From positions 3,100,001-3,164,000 of the forward strand of contig NZ_CP059556.1 of NCBI RefSeq assembly GCF_024734405.1: a stretch of 64,000 nucleotides of DNA, read 5' to 3'. The position numbers and the translations under genes are program-made. The stretch comes from Saccharopolyspora gregorii. GTDB taxonomy: Bacteria > Actinomycetota > Actinomycetes > Mycobacteriales > Pseudonocardiaceae. This document shows, piece by piece, positions 27,487-35,829 of this stretch. The notes under the pieces are model-generated. The model saw nothing but the letters and a program-made list of their open reading frames with translations, was not told the origin of the DNA and did not search any database. The stretch's first letter is position 1. Every line of letters begins with the position of its first letter.

Positions 27487-28500
27487 ATGGATCTGCAGGA
27501 TCGCTCTTACGAGATCGTCGTGGTCGGTGGCGGTGCGGCGGGCACGAGTGCGGCGTTGAGCTCCGCGCGGGCCCGCCGCAGCGTGCTGGTCGTCGATGCC
27601 GGTGAGCCGCGCAACGCCCCTGCCGAGGGCGTGCACAACTACTTGGGCCGCGAGGGCACCCCGCCGGGTGAGCTGGTGGCGGCCGGGCGTGCCGAAGCGG
27701 AGCGCTACGGCGCCGAGTTCAGCACCGGTGAGGTCGTCGCCGCCGAGCGCGCACCGGGCGGTGGGTTCCGGCTCACCCTCGCCGGTGGTGCCGCGGTCGT
27801 CGCGGCGCGGTTGGTGGTCGCCACCGGCTTGGTCGACGAGCTGCCGCCGGTGCCGGGGCTGGCGCAGCGGTGGGGCCGGGAGGTGCTGCACTGCCCCTAC
27901 TGCCACGGCTGGGAGGTCCGCGACCGGCACATCGCCGTGCTCGGGACCGGCCCGATGGCGCTGCACCAGGCGCTGCTGTGGCGGCAGTGGAGCCCGCGGG
28001 TCACGTTGCTGCGCCACGCCCTCGATGAGCTCGGCGCCGAGGACCGCGCGAACCTGGACGCCCGCGGTATCACCGTCGTGCCCGGCCCGGTGGAGGGCGT
28101 GCGGGTGGAGGAGGACCGGTTCACCGGTGTCGAGGTCGGCGGGCGGCTGCTGGCCTGCGATGCGCTGGTGGTGGCGCCGCTGTTCACCGCTCGTCTCGGT
28201 GCCCTGGCCGAGCTGGGGCTGCGCACCGAACCGGTGCGCCGCGGCGATGTGCTGGTCGGTACTCGCCTGCCCGTGGACGCCACCGGTGCGACCGCGGTGC
28301 CGGGGGTGTGGGCGGCGGGCAACGTCACGGACTTGACCGGCAACGTCATCGGCGCCGCCGCCGCGGGCGCGAACGTCGCCGCCCAGGTCAACTCGGATCT
28401 CGTCGAAGCCGACCTCCGCCGGGCCCGCGCCGATCCGTTCGTCGTGCGGGAACGCGAGGTCGCCGATCTCGTCGCGGGCGAGCGGCGCCACGGGCTGTGA
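27487..28500 (+). CDS. Thioredoxin-reductase-like NAD(P)/FAD oxidoreductase
   Basis: 337-residue two-dinucleotide-fold flavoprotein. FAD motif VVVGGGAAGTSAA near residue 11, NADPH motif VLGTGPMALHQALL near 162, and a redox pair CPYC in HCPYCHGWE, plus the final GVWAAGNVTDLTGNVIGAAAAGA. It is close to single-domain thioredoxin reductases, but the partner thiol protein is unknown. AGGAGGG is 6 nt before the ATG. A methyltransferase gene follows after 28 bp with its own GAGGAG, and the pair is common in actinomycetes. Confidence 0.88.
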   Translation: MDLQDRSYEIVVVGGGAAGTSAALSSARARRSVLVVDAGEPRNAPAEGVHNYLGREGTPPGELVAAGRAEAERYGAEFSTGEVVAAERAPGGGFRLTLAGGAAVVAARLVVATGLVDELPPVPGLAQRWGREVLHCPYCHGWEVRDRHIAVLGTGPMALHQALLWRQWSPRVTLLRHALDELGAEDRANLDARGITVVPGPVEGVRVEEDRFTGVEVGGRLLACDALVVAPLFTARLGALAELGLRTEPVRRGDVLVGTRLPVDATGATAVPGVWAAGNVTDLTGNVIGAAAAGANVAAQVNSDLVEADLRRARADPFVVREREVADLVAGERRHGL

Positions 28501-28528
28501 ACGACGACGACCACGTGAGGAGCGCCTG

Positions 28529-29158
28529 ATGAGCGATCGCACCGCCGAAGTGCGGCTGTGGGACGAGATGTACAGCGGGGCCGAGCACTACTGGAGCGGC
28601 GAGGCCAACACCGCCTTGGTCGAGCAGGTCGCGGACCTGCCGCCGGGCCGGGTGCTCGACCTGGGCTGCGGGGAGGGCGGGGACGCGCTGTGGTTCGCCG
28701 GCCGGGGTTGGCAGGTCACCGCGGTGGACCTGTCCCCCGTCGTCCTCGGGCGTGCCCGCGCCCGTTGCGCCGAAGCGGGTCTGGACGGGCGCATCGACTG
28801 GCGGGAGGTGGACTTGGCCGTGGACTTCCCGGCGGGCGAGTTCGACCTGGTCTCGGCGCAGTTCCTGCACTCGTGGGGTGAGCTGCCCCGGGAGCGGGTG
28901 CTGCGCCGCGCGGCCGAGGCCGTCGCCCCCGGTGGGACCTTGCTCGTCGAAGGGCACTGCGGGTGGCCGGAGTGGGAGCGGAATCCGCATCCGGAGGTGC
29001 ACTTCCCCACCCCGCAGGAGGTCGTGGATTCCTTGCGGCTCGCCGACGGGCGGTGGGAGGTGCAGGTCTGCGCCGAGCACGAACGCGTCCAGGCCGCACC
29101 GGACGGCACCGAGATCACCCGCATCGATTCCACCGTCAAGGTCCGCCGGTTGCGCTGA
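28529..29158 (+). CDS. SAM-dependent methyltransferase
   Basis: 209 residues. Motif I VLDLGCGEGGDALWFA near residue 39 and acidic end of strand 2 VTAVDLSP show the class I fold; EFDLVSAQFLHSW and GGTLLVEGHCGW follow. N-terminal WDEMYSGAEHYWSGEAN resembles tellurite-resistance/thiopurine-type methyltransferases. It is cotranscribed with the preceding flavoprotein (28-bp gap), suggesting a detoxification or redox role. Substrate unknown. Confidence 0.87.
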   Translation: MSDRTAEVRLWDEMYSGAEHYWSGEANTALVEQVADLPPGRVLDLGCGEGGDALWFAGRGWQVTAVDLSPVVLGRARARCAEAGLDGRIDWREVDLAVDFPAGEFDLVSAQFLHSWGELPRERVLRRAAEAVAPGGTLLVEGHCGWPEWERNPHPEVHFPTPQEVVDSLRLADGRWEVQVCAEHERVQAAPDGTEITRIDSTVKVRRLR

Positions 29159-29292
29159 GCGGTTCCCCGGTGCCCGGTCCGGTCGAGCACCGGGGATCTG
29201 CCCCTGGTGGTGCCCGTTCGTCCCTTTCCCGGCGCCACCGGGGGCGGCGACGGTGGGGTGCATCCCGATCACGTCCGTCCAGGGAGGACTCG

Positions 29293-30216
29293 ATGCGTCG
29301 TACGCGCGATCAGCGGTCGGCCGCGGCACGGGCTCGGCCGGGGCACCCGTCGGGCCTGGAGGTCGAGAACGATGCGGTCTGCGCCTCGGGCGGGCGGGTG
29401 CCGCACGGTGTCGCGGCGTTGCAGCGGGTGGTGGGCAACGCCGCGGTCGCCCGGTTGCTCGGCGACCGGCCGTCCCGCGGTGACGGGACGCCCGTGCAGC
29501 GTGCCGTCGTCGATTACGCGGACGCCGAGGAGCCCGTGGTGGTGACGTTGGAACAGATCACGGCCCGTCCGGAGTTCCAGGGCCTGACCGCCGCCCAGCG
29601 GGAGGGTCTGGCGGCGAAGGTCGCCTCGGACGACTACTTCGTGCTGCAGGACCTGTTGCGCAGCACCGTGACGGGCGCGGTCAGCGGACCGCATCCTCGC
29701 GAGGGGCGTTTCCTGGCCGAATTGGCGAGCAAGCGGAGCAACGTGTTCGCCTACGACCCGGAGATGGCCGAGAGCGCGATCCGGCGCGTGCTGAACGATC
29801 AGCTGGTTCCCGAGGGCGCCGTGATGTTGCACGCGGACTCGATCACCTCGTTCGGTGACCACGTGCCCAGGACGGACGTGTTCGTCCCGCATCCGGGGCC
29901 GTGGACGATGGCGGCGGCGGGTTCGGATCTCGCCGCGGCCTTGGACCACGTGCTCGGCTCGGGCAGCCGTGCGTTCGTGCTCACCGACAACGAACCCGAG
30001 AGCACTTACGCAGCCCACTTGCAGGAGCGGATCGGTCAGATCAACGCCGCTGGGCAGCAGGATCCGGCCTACCGGCCGCTGGCGGTCGCGGTCGAGAAGA
30101 TCGCCGCTTCCGGGGCGGCAGGCCAGCGGATCGGGTTCGGCGCGGACTCCGACGGGGTCGAGATGGAAGCGGGGCATCGGGGGGATTACCGCCTGCTGCG
30201 GATCACCCGGAGCTGA
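29293..30216 (+). CDS. Protein with eCIS-cargo-type N-terminal motif
   Basis: 307 residues. Residues ~37-55 read HGVAALQRVVGNAAVARLL, then PVQRA at ~75: this is the LQRxxGNxAVxRLL...VQR pattern found at the start of many actinobacterial proteins associated with extracellular contractile injection systems (DUF4157-type lead-in). The remaining ~230 residues have no recognised fold; there are clear mixed helix/strand regions (SNVFAYDPEMAESAIRRVL, GAVMLHADSITSFGDH) and no signal peptide. AGGGAGG is 6 nt before the ATG. No sheath or baseplate genes are in the window, so it would act with a locus elsewhere. Confidence 0.65.
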   Translation: MRRTRDQRSAAARARPGHPSGLEVENDAVCASGGRVPHGVAALQRVVGNAAVARLLGDRPSRGDGTPVQRAVVDYADAEEPVVVTLEQITARPEFQGLTAAQREGLAAKVASDDYFVLQDLLRSTVTGAVSGPHPREGRFLAELASKRSNVFAYDPEMAESAIRRVLNDQLVPEGAVMLHADSITSFGDHVPRTDVFVPHPGPWTMAAAGSDLAAALDHVLGSGSRAFVLTDNEPESTYAAHLQERIGQINAAGQQDPAYRPLAVAVEKIAASGAAGQRIGFGADSDGVEMEAGHRGDYRLLRITRS

Positions 30217-30372
30217 CTCGACCGCGGTGGCCCTGCGGGGCTCGTCGTGGTTGAGCACGCGCGCTCGCCCGGGCTGGCGAGAACCCGGTGGTTGTTGTCG
30301 ATCACGCCACTGCCGGGCGTGCCGGAGGCCGACTAGCTTTCCCTCCGACCCCTCGGAGAGGAAGAGCCCCCA

Positions 30373-30831
30373 GTGACGAAGTTCCTGCTCAGCGTGCACG
30401 TGCTCGCGGCGGTCCTGGCCATCGGCCCGGTCGCCGTCGCGGGCAGCGCATTCCCCCGCTACCTGCGCGCCGCCGCCACCGATCCGAACGCGCCCGCGGT
30501 GCTGCGCGCCCTGCACCGGCTGTGCCGGGTGTACGCGCTGCTGGGCATCGTGGTGCCGGTGTTCGGGTTGGCGACGGCGTCGCAGCTGGGGGTGCTCGGT
30601 GACGCGTGGCTGATCACCTCGATCGTGCTGACCGCCGGGGCCGCCGCACTGCTGGCCGCGGCGATCCTGCCCGCGCAGCGCCGTGCCCTGGAGCTGGCGG
30701 GTGATGCCGAAGCCGTGGACGCCGCGCGGCTGCCGGCGCGGCTGGGCATGAGCACCGGGGTGTTCAACCTGCTGTGGGCCGTCGTGGTCGTGCTCATGAT
30801 CATCCGGCCTGGTTCGACGACGGGGGCGTGA
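30373..30831 (+). CDS. DUF2269-type integral membrane protein
   Basis: 152 residues with four predicted transmembrane helices: FLLSVHVLAAVLAIGPVAVA, LCRVYALLGIVVPVFGLATA, LITSIVLTAGAAALLAAAIL and FNLLWAVVVVLMIIRP. The conserved His in helix 1 and the Pro-Arg turn FPRYLR fit the DUF2269 family of unknown function. GAGAGGAAG precedes the GTG start. The stop overlaps the next gene's start. Confidence 0.75.
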   Translation: MTKFLLSVHVLAAVLAIGPVAVAGSAFPRYLRAAATDPNAPAVLRALHRLCRVYALLGIVVPVFGLATASQLGVLGDAWLITSIVLTAGAAALLAAAILPAQRRALELAGDAEAVDAARLPARLGMSTGVFNLLWAVVVVLMIIRPGSTTGA

Positions 30832-31097
30832 GCGGGATGCGCGGAGAACTCCGCCTGCTGCGCGCGGCCGCGATCGTCGAAGCGGCCTCGCTGCTGGTGC
30901 TGCTGGTCAACCTCGCCACCGTGCACTGGGAGCCGGTCGCCTCGGCCACCGGCCCGATCCACGGCTGCGCCTACCTGCTGGCCATCGCCGCCACCTGGGC
31001 CGGCCCGGCACCGACCCGGGCCAGGCTCGTGGCCCTGATCCCCGCCGTCGGCGGCCTCCTCGCCCTCCGCGAAACCCGCCGCACCCCGACGACCTGA
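30828..31097 (+). CDS. DUF3817-like membrane protein
   Basis: 89 residues, with three hydrophobic segments (LRAAAIVEAASLLVLLVNLA, IHGCAYLLAIAATWA, LVALIPAVGGLLALRE) and the conserved VHW and GPIHGCAY of DUF3817 proteins. GTG 30828 overlaps the previous stop (GTGA) and is chosen for coupling; ATG 30837 is an alternative. It forms a two-gene membrane-protein operon with the DUF2269 gene. Function unknown. Confidence 0.75.
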   Translation: MSGMRGELRLLRAAAIVEAASLLVLLVNLATVHWEPVASATGPIHGCAYLLAIAATWAGPAPTRARLVALIPAVGGLLALRETRRTPTT

Positions 31098-31168
31098 GCG
31101 GGTGGCCCGCTTGTCCCACCAGATCTGACGAACGTGCCGATCACCGCCGGACGATCAGCGTCTTGCGG

Positions 31169-33298
31169 TCAGAGCTGCCCGAGATCTGCGCGCACCGCTT
31201 CGGCCTCTGCGGCTCCGCATGCTTCGAACTCCTGCAAGGCTTCCTGCCACGCGTTTCGAGTGCCGTCGACATCACCGGCCGCGGAGAGCGCGGCGCCGAG
31301 TCCGCGCAAGCTCGTCGCCGCCCCGTGCCGGTGCCCGATGGCACGGCGGTGCTCAGCTGCTTTCCGGAAGGTTGCGGCGGCCTCCGCGAACCGTCCTGCG
31401 GCCAGGCAGGCATCGCCCCGATTGTTCAGTACGAATCCTTCGCCCCATTGTTCGCCGACCCGCCGGTACAGCGCCACCGCTTCGTCGAACGCGATGAGGG
31501 CCTCGTCGATGTCGCCGCGCCCGCTGTACAGGAGACCGAAACCCGCTCGGGCATAGCCCATGCCGTTCGCGTCACCAGCGGCCGCCCGGAGGCGGAACCC
31601 CTCATGAAGCGGTTCCTCCGCCGAATCGAAGTCACCGAGGCGCAGGTGCGCGTACGCATGGCTGATCAGCATCATCCCGTAGAAGGGCTCGGTGTCGTCC
31701 AGCAACGACAGCGCCGCCGCTCGCTTCTCGATCGCCTCCTCGTACTGCTGCAACGAGTAGTGCAGCCCGGCCAAGTCCTCCAACAGATGCCCCTCGGCCC
31801 GCCGGTCCCCCAGCGCGCGAGCTGATCGCACTGCGATGCTGAAACTGCGCAACCAATCATCGGTGTGGCGGCGGAGGTTGAAGTAGTACATCAACGTGTA
31901 GGGCAACTGCCACGCGTGTTCGTGCAGCCCTTCAGCGGCGGCATGTTCGACGACCGCCACCAGGTTCGCGCGTTCCGCGTCCCACCATTCGATGCCCGCG
32001 TCGCTGGTGTCGAATTCCTTGGCACGGATCTCGGAATCCGGTGGATCCGGCACGAACAACCGCGAGTGGCTGGTCAGGCTGCGCTCGACACCGCGGCTCG
32101 TTCGCAGGTAATGGTCCACGAGCCTGCGCAGCGCCGCGATCCGCTCGGCCGCGTCCTCGTCCCGGGCTGCGCATTCGGCGGCGTAGGACCGCAGCAGATC
32201 GTGCATCTCGTAACGGTCGGAACCGCGCAGCTCTACGAGGTGGGCCTGCACCAGATCGCGCAGCACCCGGCGTGCCGCAGTCCGTTGCAACCCGGCGAGG
32301 GCCGCAACCGCGTCCAGCTCCACGTGCGGCCCGCGCAGCAGCCCGAACAGCCTGAACAGCCGTGCCGCTCCCTGCGGCAGCGACCGATAGGACCACGAGA
32401 ACACGGCTCGCACGCCGGTCTCCCCGCCCATGTCCAGGGCGTTGAGGCGTTCTTGCTCGTCACCGACTTCTTCGACCAGCTCGGCCAACGGCACGCCCGG
32501 CATCTGCACCGCTCTGAAAGCGACCATGCTCAGCGCGAGCGGTAACCCGGCGCAGCACGTGATCAGCGCGTCGACCGCGGGTGATTCCGATGCCACGCGA
32601 TCCGCACCGAGATGACCGGCCAGCAGATCCCTCGCTTGATCGTGGGGTAGGACTTCCAAGCTGATGCGGGAGGCTCCTTCGCTCATGACAAGATCGTCCA
32701 GCCGATTGCGGCTCGTCACCAATACCAGGCATCCGTCGCAGCCCGGAAGCAGCGGACGCACCTGTGCGGACGACCGCGCGTTGTCCAGCACGAGCAGCAT
32801 CCGGCGCCCGTGCAGCAAGCTGCGCAACATGGAAGCCCGATTGCCGGGGTCCACCGGGATCGTGTCGTGCGCAACGTCCAACGCCAGCAGGAAATCGCGC
32901 AGGACGTCGGCAGTGGGCATCGGTTCCGCCGCAGGATCGAACCCGCGGAGGTTCACGTACAACTCCCCATCCGGAAATCGGTCGCGGACGTGATGCGCCC
33001 AGTGCACCACCAGACTCGACTTCCCGACCCCCGCAACACCGTCGATCATCGACAGCAGCACCAGCCCAGCAGCCGAACCGCCGTTGAGCAACGTGGTCAG
33101 AGCGTCCTGTTCGACGCCCCGGTCCACGAAATGCCGCAGCCGAGGCGGAAGTTGACGGGGAATGCTGCGCGCCGGTACATGAGGTTGGTGGAAGTGCACG
33201 TCGCCGTGGATCTGCCCTGCTTGCACGACGTGCCCCGACACCGAACCCGAGACGTCGTTGGACACGGCCGCGTCCTCGCCAGCACCTGTTCCGCTCAT
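31169..33298 (-). CDS. NB-ARC ATPase with TPR repeats (STAND protein)
   Basis: 709-residue signal-transduction ATPase. An N-terminal ~40-residue segment has VSGSVSGHVVQAGQIHGDVHFHQ-like sequence (split here: 'SGHVVQAGQIHG', 'VHFHQP'), followed by the NB-ARC module: P-loop GVAGVGKSSL, kinase-2 region LLVLDNARSS, GLPLALS, winged-helix MHDLLRSYA, and about five tetratricopeptide repeats to the end. It lacks the SARP DNA-binding domain of AfsR. ATG 33298 with GGGA is chosen over a TTG at 33325. DUF397 genes lie upstream. Likely a ligand-gated regulator or a defence-type sensor; no effector domain is visible. Confidence 0.8.
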   Translation of the reverse strand: MSGTGAGEDAAVSNDVSGSVSGHVVQAGQIHGDVHFHQPHVPARSIPRQLPPRLRHFVDRGVEQDALTTLLNGGSAAGLVLLSMIDGVAGVGKSSLVVHWAHHVRDRFPDGELYVNLRGFDPAAEPMPTADVLRDFLLALDVAHDTIPVDPGNRASMLRSLLHGRRMLLVLDNARSSAQVRPLLPGCDGCLVLVTSRNRLDDLVMSEGASRISLEVLPHDQARDLLAGHLGADRVASESPAVDALITCCAGLPLALSMVAFRAVQMPGVPLAELVEEVGDEQERLNALDMGGETGVRAVFSWSYRSLPQGAARLFRLFGLLRGPHVELDAVAALAGLQRTAARRVLRDLVQAHLVELRGSDRYEMHDLLRSYAAECAARDEDAAERIAALRRLVDHYLRTSRGVERSLTSHSRLFVPDPPDSEIRAKEFDTSDAGIEWWDAERANLVAVVEHAAAEGLHEHAWQLPYTLMYYFNLRRHTDDWLRSFSIAVRSARALGDRRAEGHLLEDLAGLHYSLQQYEEAIEKRAAALSLLDDTEPFYGMMLISHAYAHLRLGDFDSAEEPLHEGFRLRAAAGDANGMGYARAGFGLLYSGRGDIDEALIAFDEAVALYRRVGEQWGEGFVLNNRGDACLAAGRFAEAAATFRKAAEHRRAIGHRHGAATSLRGLGAALSAAGDVDGTRNAWQEALQEFEACGAAEAEAVRADLGQL

Positions 33299-33465
33299 CT
33301 GTCCCAACCAGACGTTGTTGATCAACGATGGTCAGATTGCCACAGAGCGGAACCAGGTGGGCACCCATTGCGACCGATGCTGCCGAAACGCCTGAACGGA
33401 GCAGTGGAACCGAGTTGGCGGGCGAGCCGGGGCCGCGAACAGCGTGGAGCCGCAGTAGTACGCGC

Positions 33466-33675
33466 TCACGCGAGGGTGTCCTCGTCGCGGACGCGGAGGT
33501 CTTGGAGGAACTGGCGGAAGGCGCGGCGGCTGAACATCAGGACCGCGCCGAGGGGGCTCTTCGAGTCGCGGACCGCGATGCGCGCGGGCAGCGCCGCGAC
33601 TTCGACGCACTCCTGCACCGTGCTGCGGCTGCTCTTACGCCAGGTGACGGTTCCGAGCTCAGCACTGGTGGTCAT
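33466..33675 (-). CDS. DUF397 protein
   Basis: 69 residues with the complete DUF397 pattern: TWRKSSRSTVQECVEVAAL, VAVRDSK-type strand (here IAVRDSKSPLGAVL) and the final FSRRAFRQFLQDLR. DUF397 proteins usually pair with an XRE regulator and help control development or antibiotic genes in actinomycetes; no XRE gene is adjacent. A frameshifted sister copy lies just upstream on the same strand. Confidence 0.88.
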   Translation of the reverse strand: MTTSAELGTVTWRKSSRSTVQECVEVAALPARIAVRDSKSPLGAVLMFSRRAFRQFLQDLRVRDEDTLA

Positions 33676-33809
33676 GTCCGCCTCCGCCTGGATCGGTCCG
33701 GGTGACTCCCCCACCAGTGAAACCGGGCGGGGCCGAGCGCCGCTAGCTCCAGGTGGGTGGACGGTCTCGCACGCGGCGTGATCGGCTCGGGGTGCTGCGC
33801 CCGGCCTGG

Positions 33810-33993
33810 TCAGCGGATCGTCGCGGTGAACCGGCGGAACGCCGCACGGGACACGACCAGCACCGGACCGGACGGAATGTTTCGAATCCCGCACGGCGAC
33901 CTCGTCGGCCACCGCCGCGACTTCCACGCACTCCTCGGTGATGCTGCGGCTGCTCTTGCGCCAGGTGAGGTTCTCCGGCGCGCGATCGGTCAT
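33810..33993 (-). pseudogene. DUF397 gene with a 1-nt frameshift
   Basis: The reading frame begins MTDRAPENLTWRKSSRS and continues normally to VAVRDSK, then loses homology. After one extra nucleotide near 33876-33879 the -C-terminal half resumes in another frame as PSGPVLVVSRAAFRRF and stops at 33810, exactly where a DUF397 protein should end. Without correction the frame instead reads on into the downstream DUF397 gene. So this is either a real inactivation or a sequencing error. The intact paralogue next to it supports the alignment. Confidence 0.8.
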
Positions 33994-34202
33994 CCCGTCA
34001 TCGCACGTGGTGCTTCGCGGGGCCGATGCGGCGGCCGGTGGCTCGAAGCTCAGGGGTTGCTCGCGGGGTTCGGTGGTTCCGCGTCGGAGCGCTGCCGTCC
34101 GTTGCGGATCGGTGGACCGGCCGAATAGGACGAATGGTTTTTTCTGGGCGTGGGTGCAGGGTTCTGGAAGTCGGGGGTGTTACCGCGTGATTGCATACCC
34201 CG

Positions 34203-35789
34203 GTGATTTCCAATGCCACGTTCCCACCAGGTATGTACTTAGAGCGAATTCTTCCCCAGTGGGAGCAGGACGAGGAACGCGACGCGATCATCGACGGCGC
34301 GGTGCGGTTCACCCGCGGACAGTCCCGCCGACTGCTCTTCCAGATCGGACACACGCTGCGCGAGCAGGGGCTCGGCCCGGGCGACGGCGTCGGGCTGTTC
34401 CTCACCAACCGCGCGGAATCGGCGCTGGTGGTGCTCGCGGTGCACCTGATCGGCTGCCGCGCGGTGATGCTGCCACCGGAACCCGGCCCCGGGGAACTCG
34501 CCGGGCTCATCGACCAGTCCGGGGCGCGGACCGTCGTCGTCGACCCCGCGCACGGGCAGCAGGCCCTGCGCGCCGCCGAACGCTGCACCAGCAGCCCCGC
34601 GCTGCTGAGCCTGGGCGCCGCCACCGACTCCTTCACCGACGCCGACCTGCTGGCGCTCGCCGCGCACCAGCCCGAGCACCGCCCCGAACCCGCACCGGAA
34701 CCCGGCCCGGACGACGCGGTCACCGTCTTCTACACCGGCGGCACCCTCGGCAAGCCGAAGCTCGCCGCCCACAGCAGGAACCCCTACGACGCGATCGCGG
34801 CCATCGCCGAGATGATGCGCGCCGAGCGCTCGACCGGTGCCGACCGCGTCCTCGCCATCACCCTGCTCACCCACACCAGCGGGCACCTGACCATGCTGCA
34901 CGCGTTCATGACCGGCTCACCGCTGCTGGTGCTGCCCGAATGGGACGCCGACGCCGCCTTCACCACCCTGCGCGACGAGAAGATCACCGCCACGATGCTG
35001 GTCCCGCCGATGCTGTACCAGCTGCTGGACCACCCGGACTGCACCCCGGGCGCGCTGCCCTCGCTGCGGCAGATCACCCTCGGCGCGGCACCGGTCGCCC
35101 CCGAACGGCTCCGGCAGGCCGTGGAGATGTTCGGGCCGATCATCGCCCAGGGCTACGGGCAGACCGAGTGCGCGGGCATCGTCACCATGCCCCCGCAGGA
35201 GCTGCCCGACCCCGCCGACCACGACTCCCCGCTGTGGCGCAGCTGCGGACGCCCCTTCCCCGGCACCCAGGTGCAGATCCGCGGCGAGGACGGCGAGGTG
35301 CTGCCGCAGGGCGAAGCGGGTGAGGTCTGCTCGCTCAACCCGATGCGGATGCTCGGCTACTGGAACGACCCCGAGCGCACCGCGGTCGCCGTCGACGCCG
35401 ACGGGTGGCTGCGCACCGGCGACATCGGCTACCTCGACGCCGACGGCTACCTGTACCTGGTGGACCGCGCCAAGGACATCATCGTCACCGGTGAGGCCGG
35501 CGGGAACGTCTACAGCCGCCTGCTGGAGGACTTCCTGCACACCCTGCCCGGCGTGCGCCACGCCGCGGCCGTCGGCATCCCCGACGAAGCCGTGGGCGAA
35601 CGGGTGCGGCTGTTCCTCGTCGGCGAGGACATCGACCTCGACGCCGTGCCCGCCGCGGTCACCGCCGAACTCGGCACGACCTACACCCCGCACGACGTGG
35701 TGCTGGTGCCCGAACTGCCGACCACCCCGATCGGCAAGGTCGACAAGAAGGCCCTGCGCGCCCTCCCGGAACCCGCGCTCGCCCGCTGA
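34203..35789 (+). CDS. AMP-forming acyl/aryl-CoA ligase (ANL family)
   Basis: 528 residues. P-loop YTGGTLGKPK is a variant of the usual YTSGTTGxPK; QGYGQTE, RTGDIGYLD, DRAKDIIVTGEAGGNVY and the C-terminal Lys of TPIGKVDKKALR complete the ANL motifs, so the enzyme is probably active. The adenylate substrate is unknown. GTG 34203 is a compromise; a TTG at 34191 and ATG at 34233 are in frame and no ribosome site is clear. A TTA leucine codon at 34239-34241 lies right at the N-terminus, which in actinomycetes can make translation depend on the rare leucyl tRNA. The 209 bp upstream hold no gene. Confidence 0.85.
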   Translation: MISNATFPPGMYLERILPQWEQDEERDAIIDGAVRFTRGQSRRLLFQIGHTLREQGLGPGDGVGLFLTNRAESALVVLAVHLIGCRAVMLPPEPGPGELAGLIDQSGARTVVVDPAHGQQALRAAERCTSSPALLSLGAATDSFTDADLLALAAHQPEHRPEPAPEPGPDDAVTVFYTGGTLGKPKLAAHSRNPYDAIAAIAEMMRAERSTGADRVLAITLLTHTSGHLTMLHAFMTGSPLLVLPEWDADAAFTTLRDEKITATMLVPPMLYQLLDHPDCTPGALPSLRQITLGAAPVAPERLRQAVEMFGPIIAQGYGQTECAGIVTMPPQELPDPADHDSPLWRSCGRPFPGTQVQIRGEDGEVLPQGEAGEVCSLNPMRMLGYWNDPERTAVAVDADGWLRTGDIGYLDADGYLYLVDRAKDIIVTGEAGGNVYSRLLEDFLHTLPGVRHAAAVGIPDEAVGERVRLFLVGEDIDLDAVPAAVTAELGTTYTPHDVVLVPELPTTPIGKVDKKALRALPEPALAR

Positions 35790-35829
35790 GCCCGTCCCGG
35801 CGCCCCGCCGCGAGCCGGTGGGGCGCCGG

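Noticed and set aside
28665-28680. FtsK-orienting GGGNAGGG-like octamers as proof of dif polarity
   Set aside because: Octamers of this type occur on the + strand left of dif (for example near 1363, 6393, 12300) and in the expected reverse sense near 20229, but one at about 28670 points the wrong way and GC-rich coding sequence makes many by chance.
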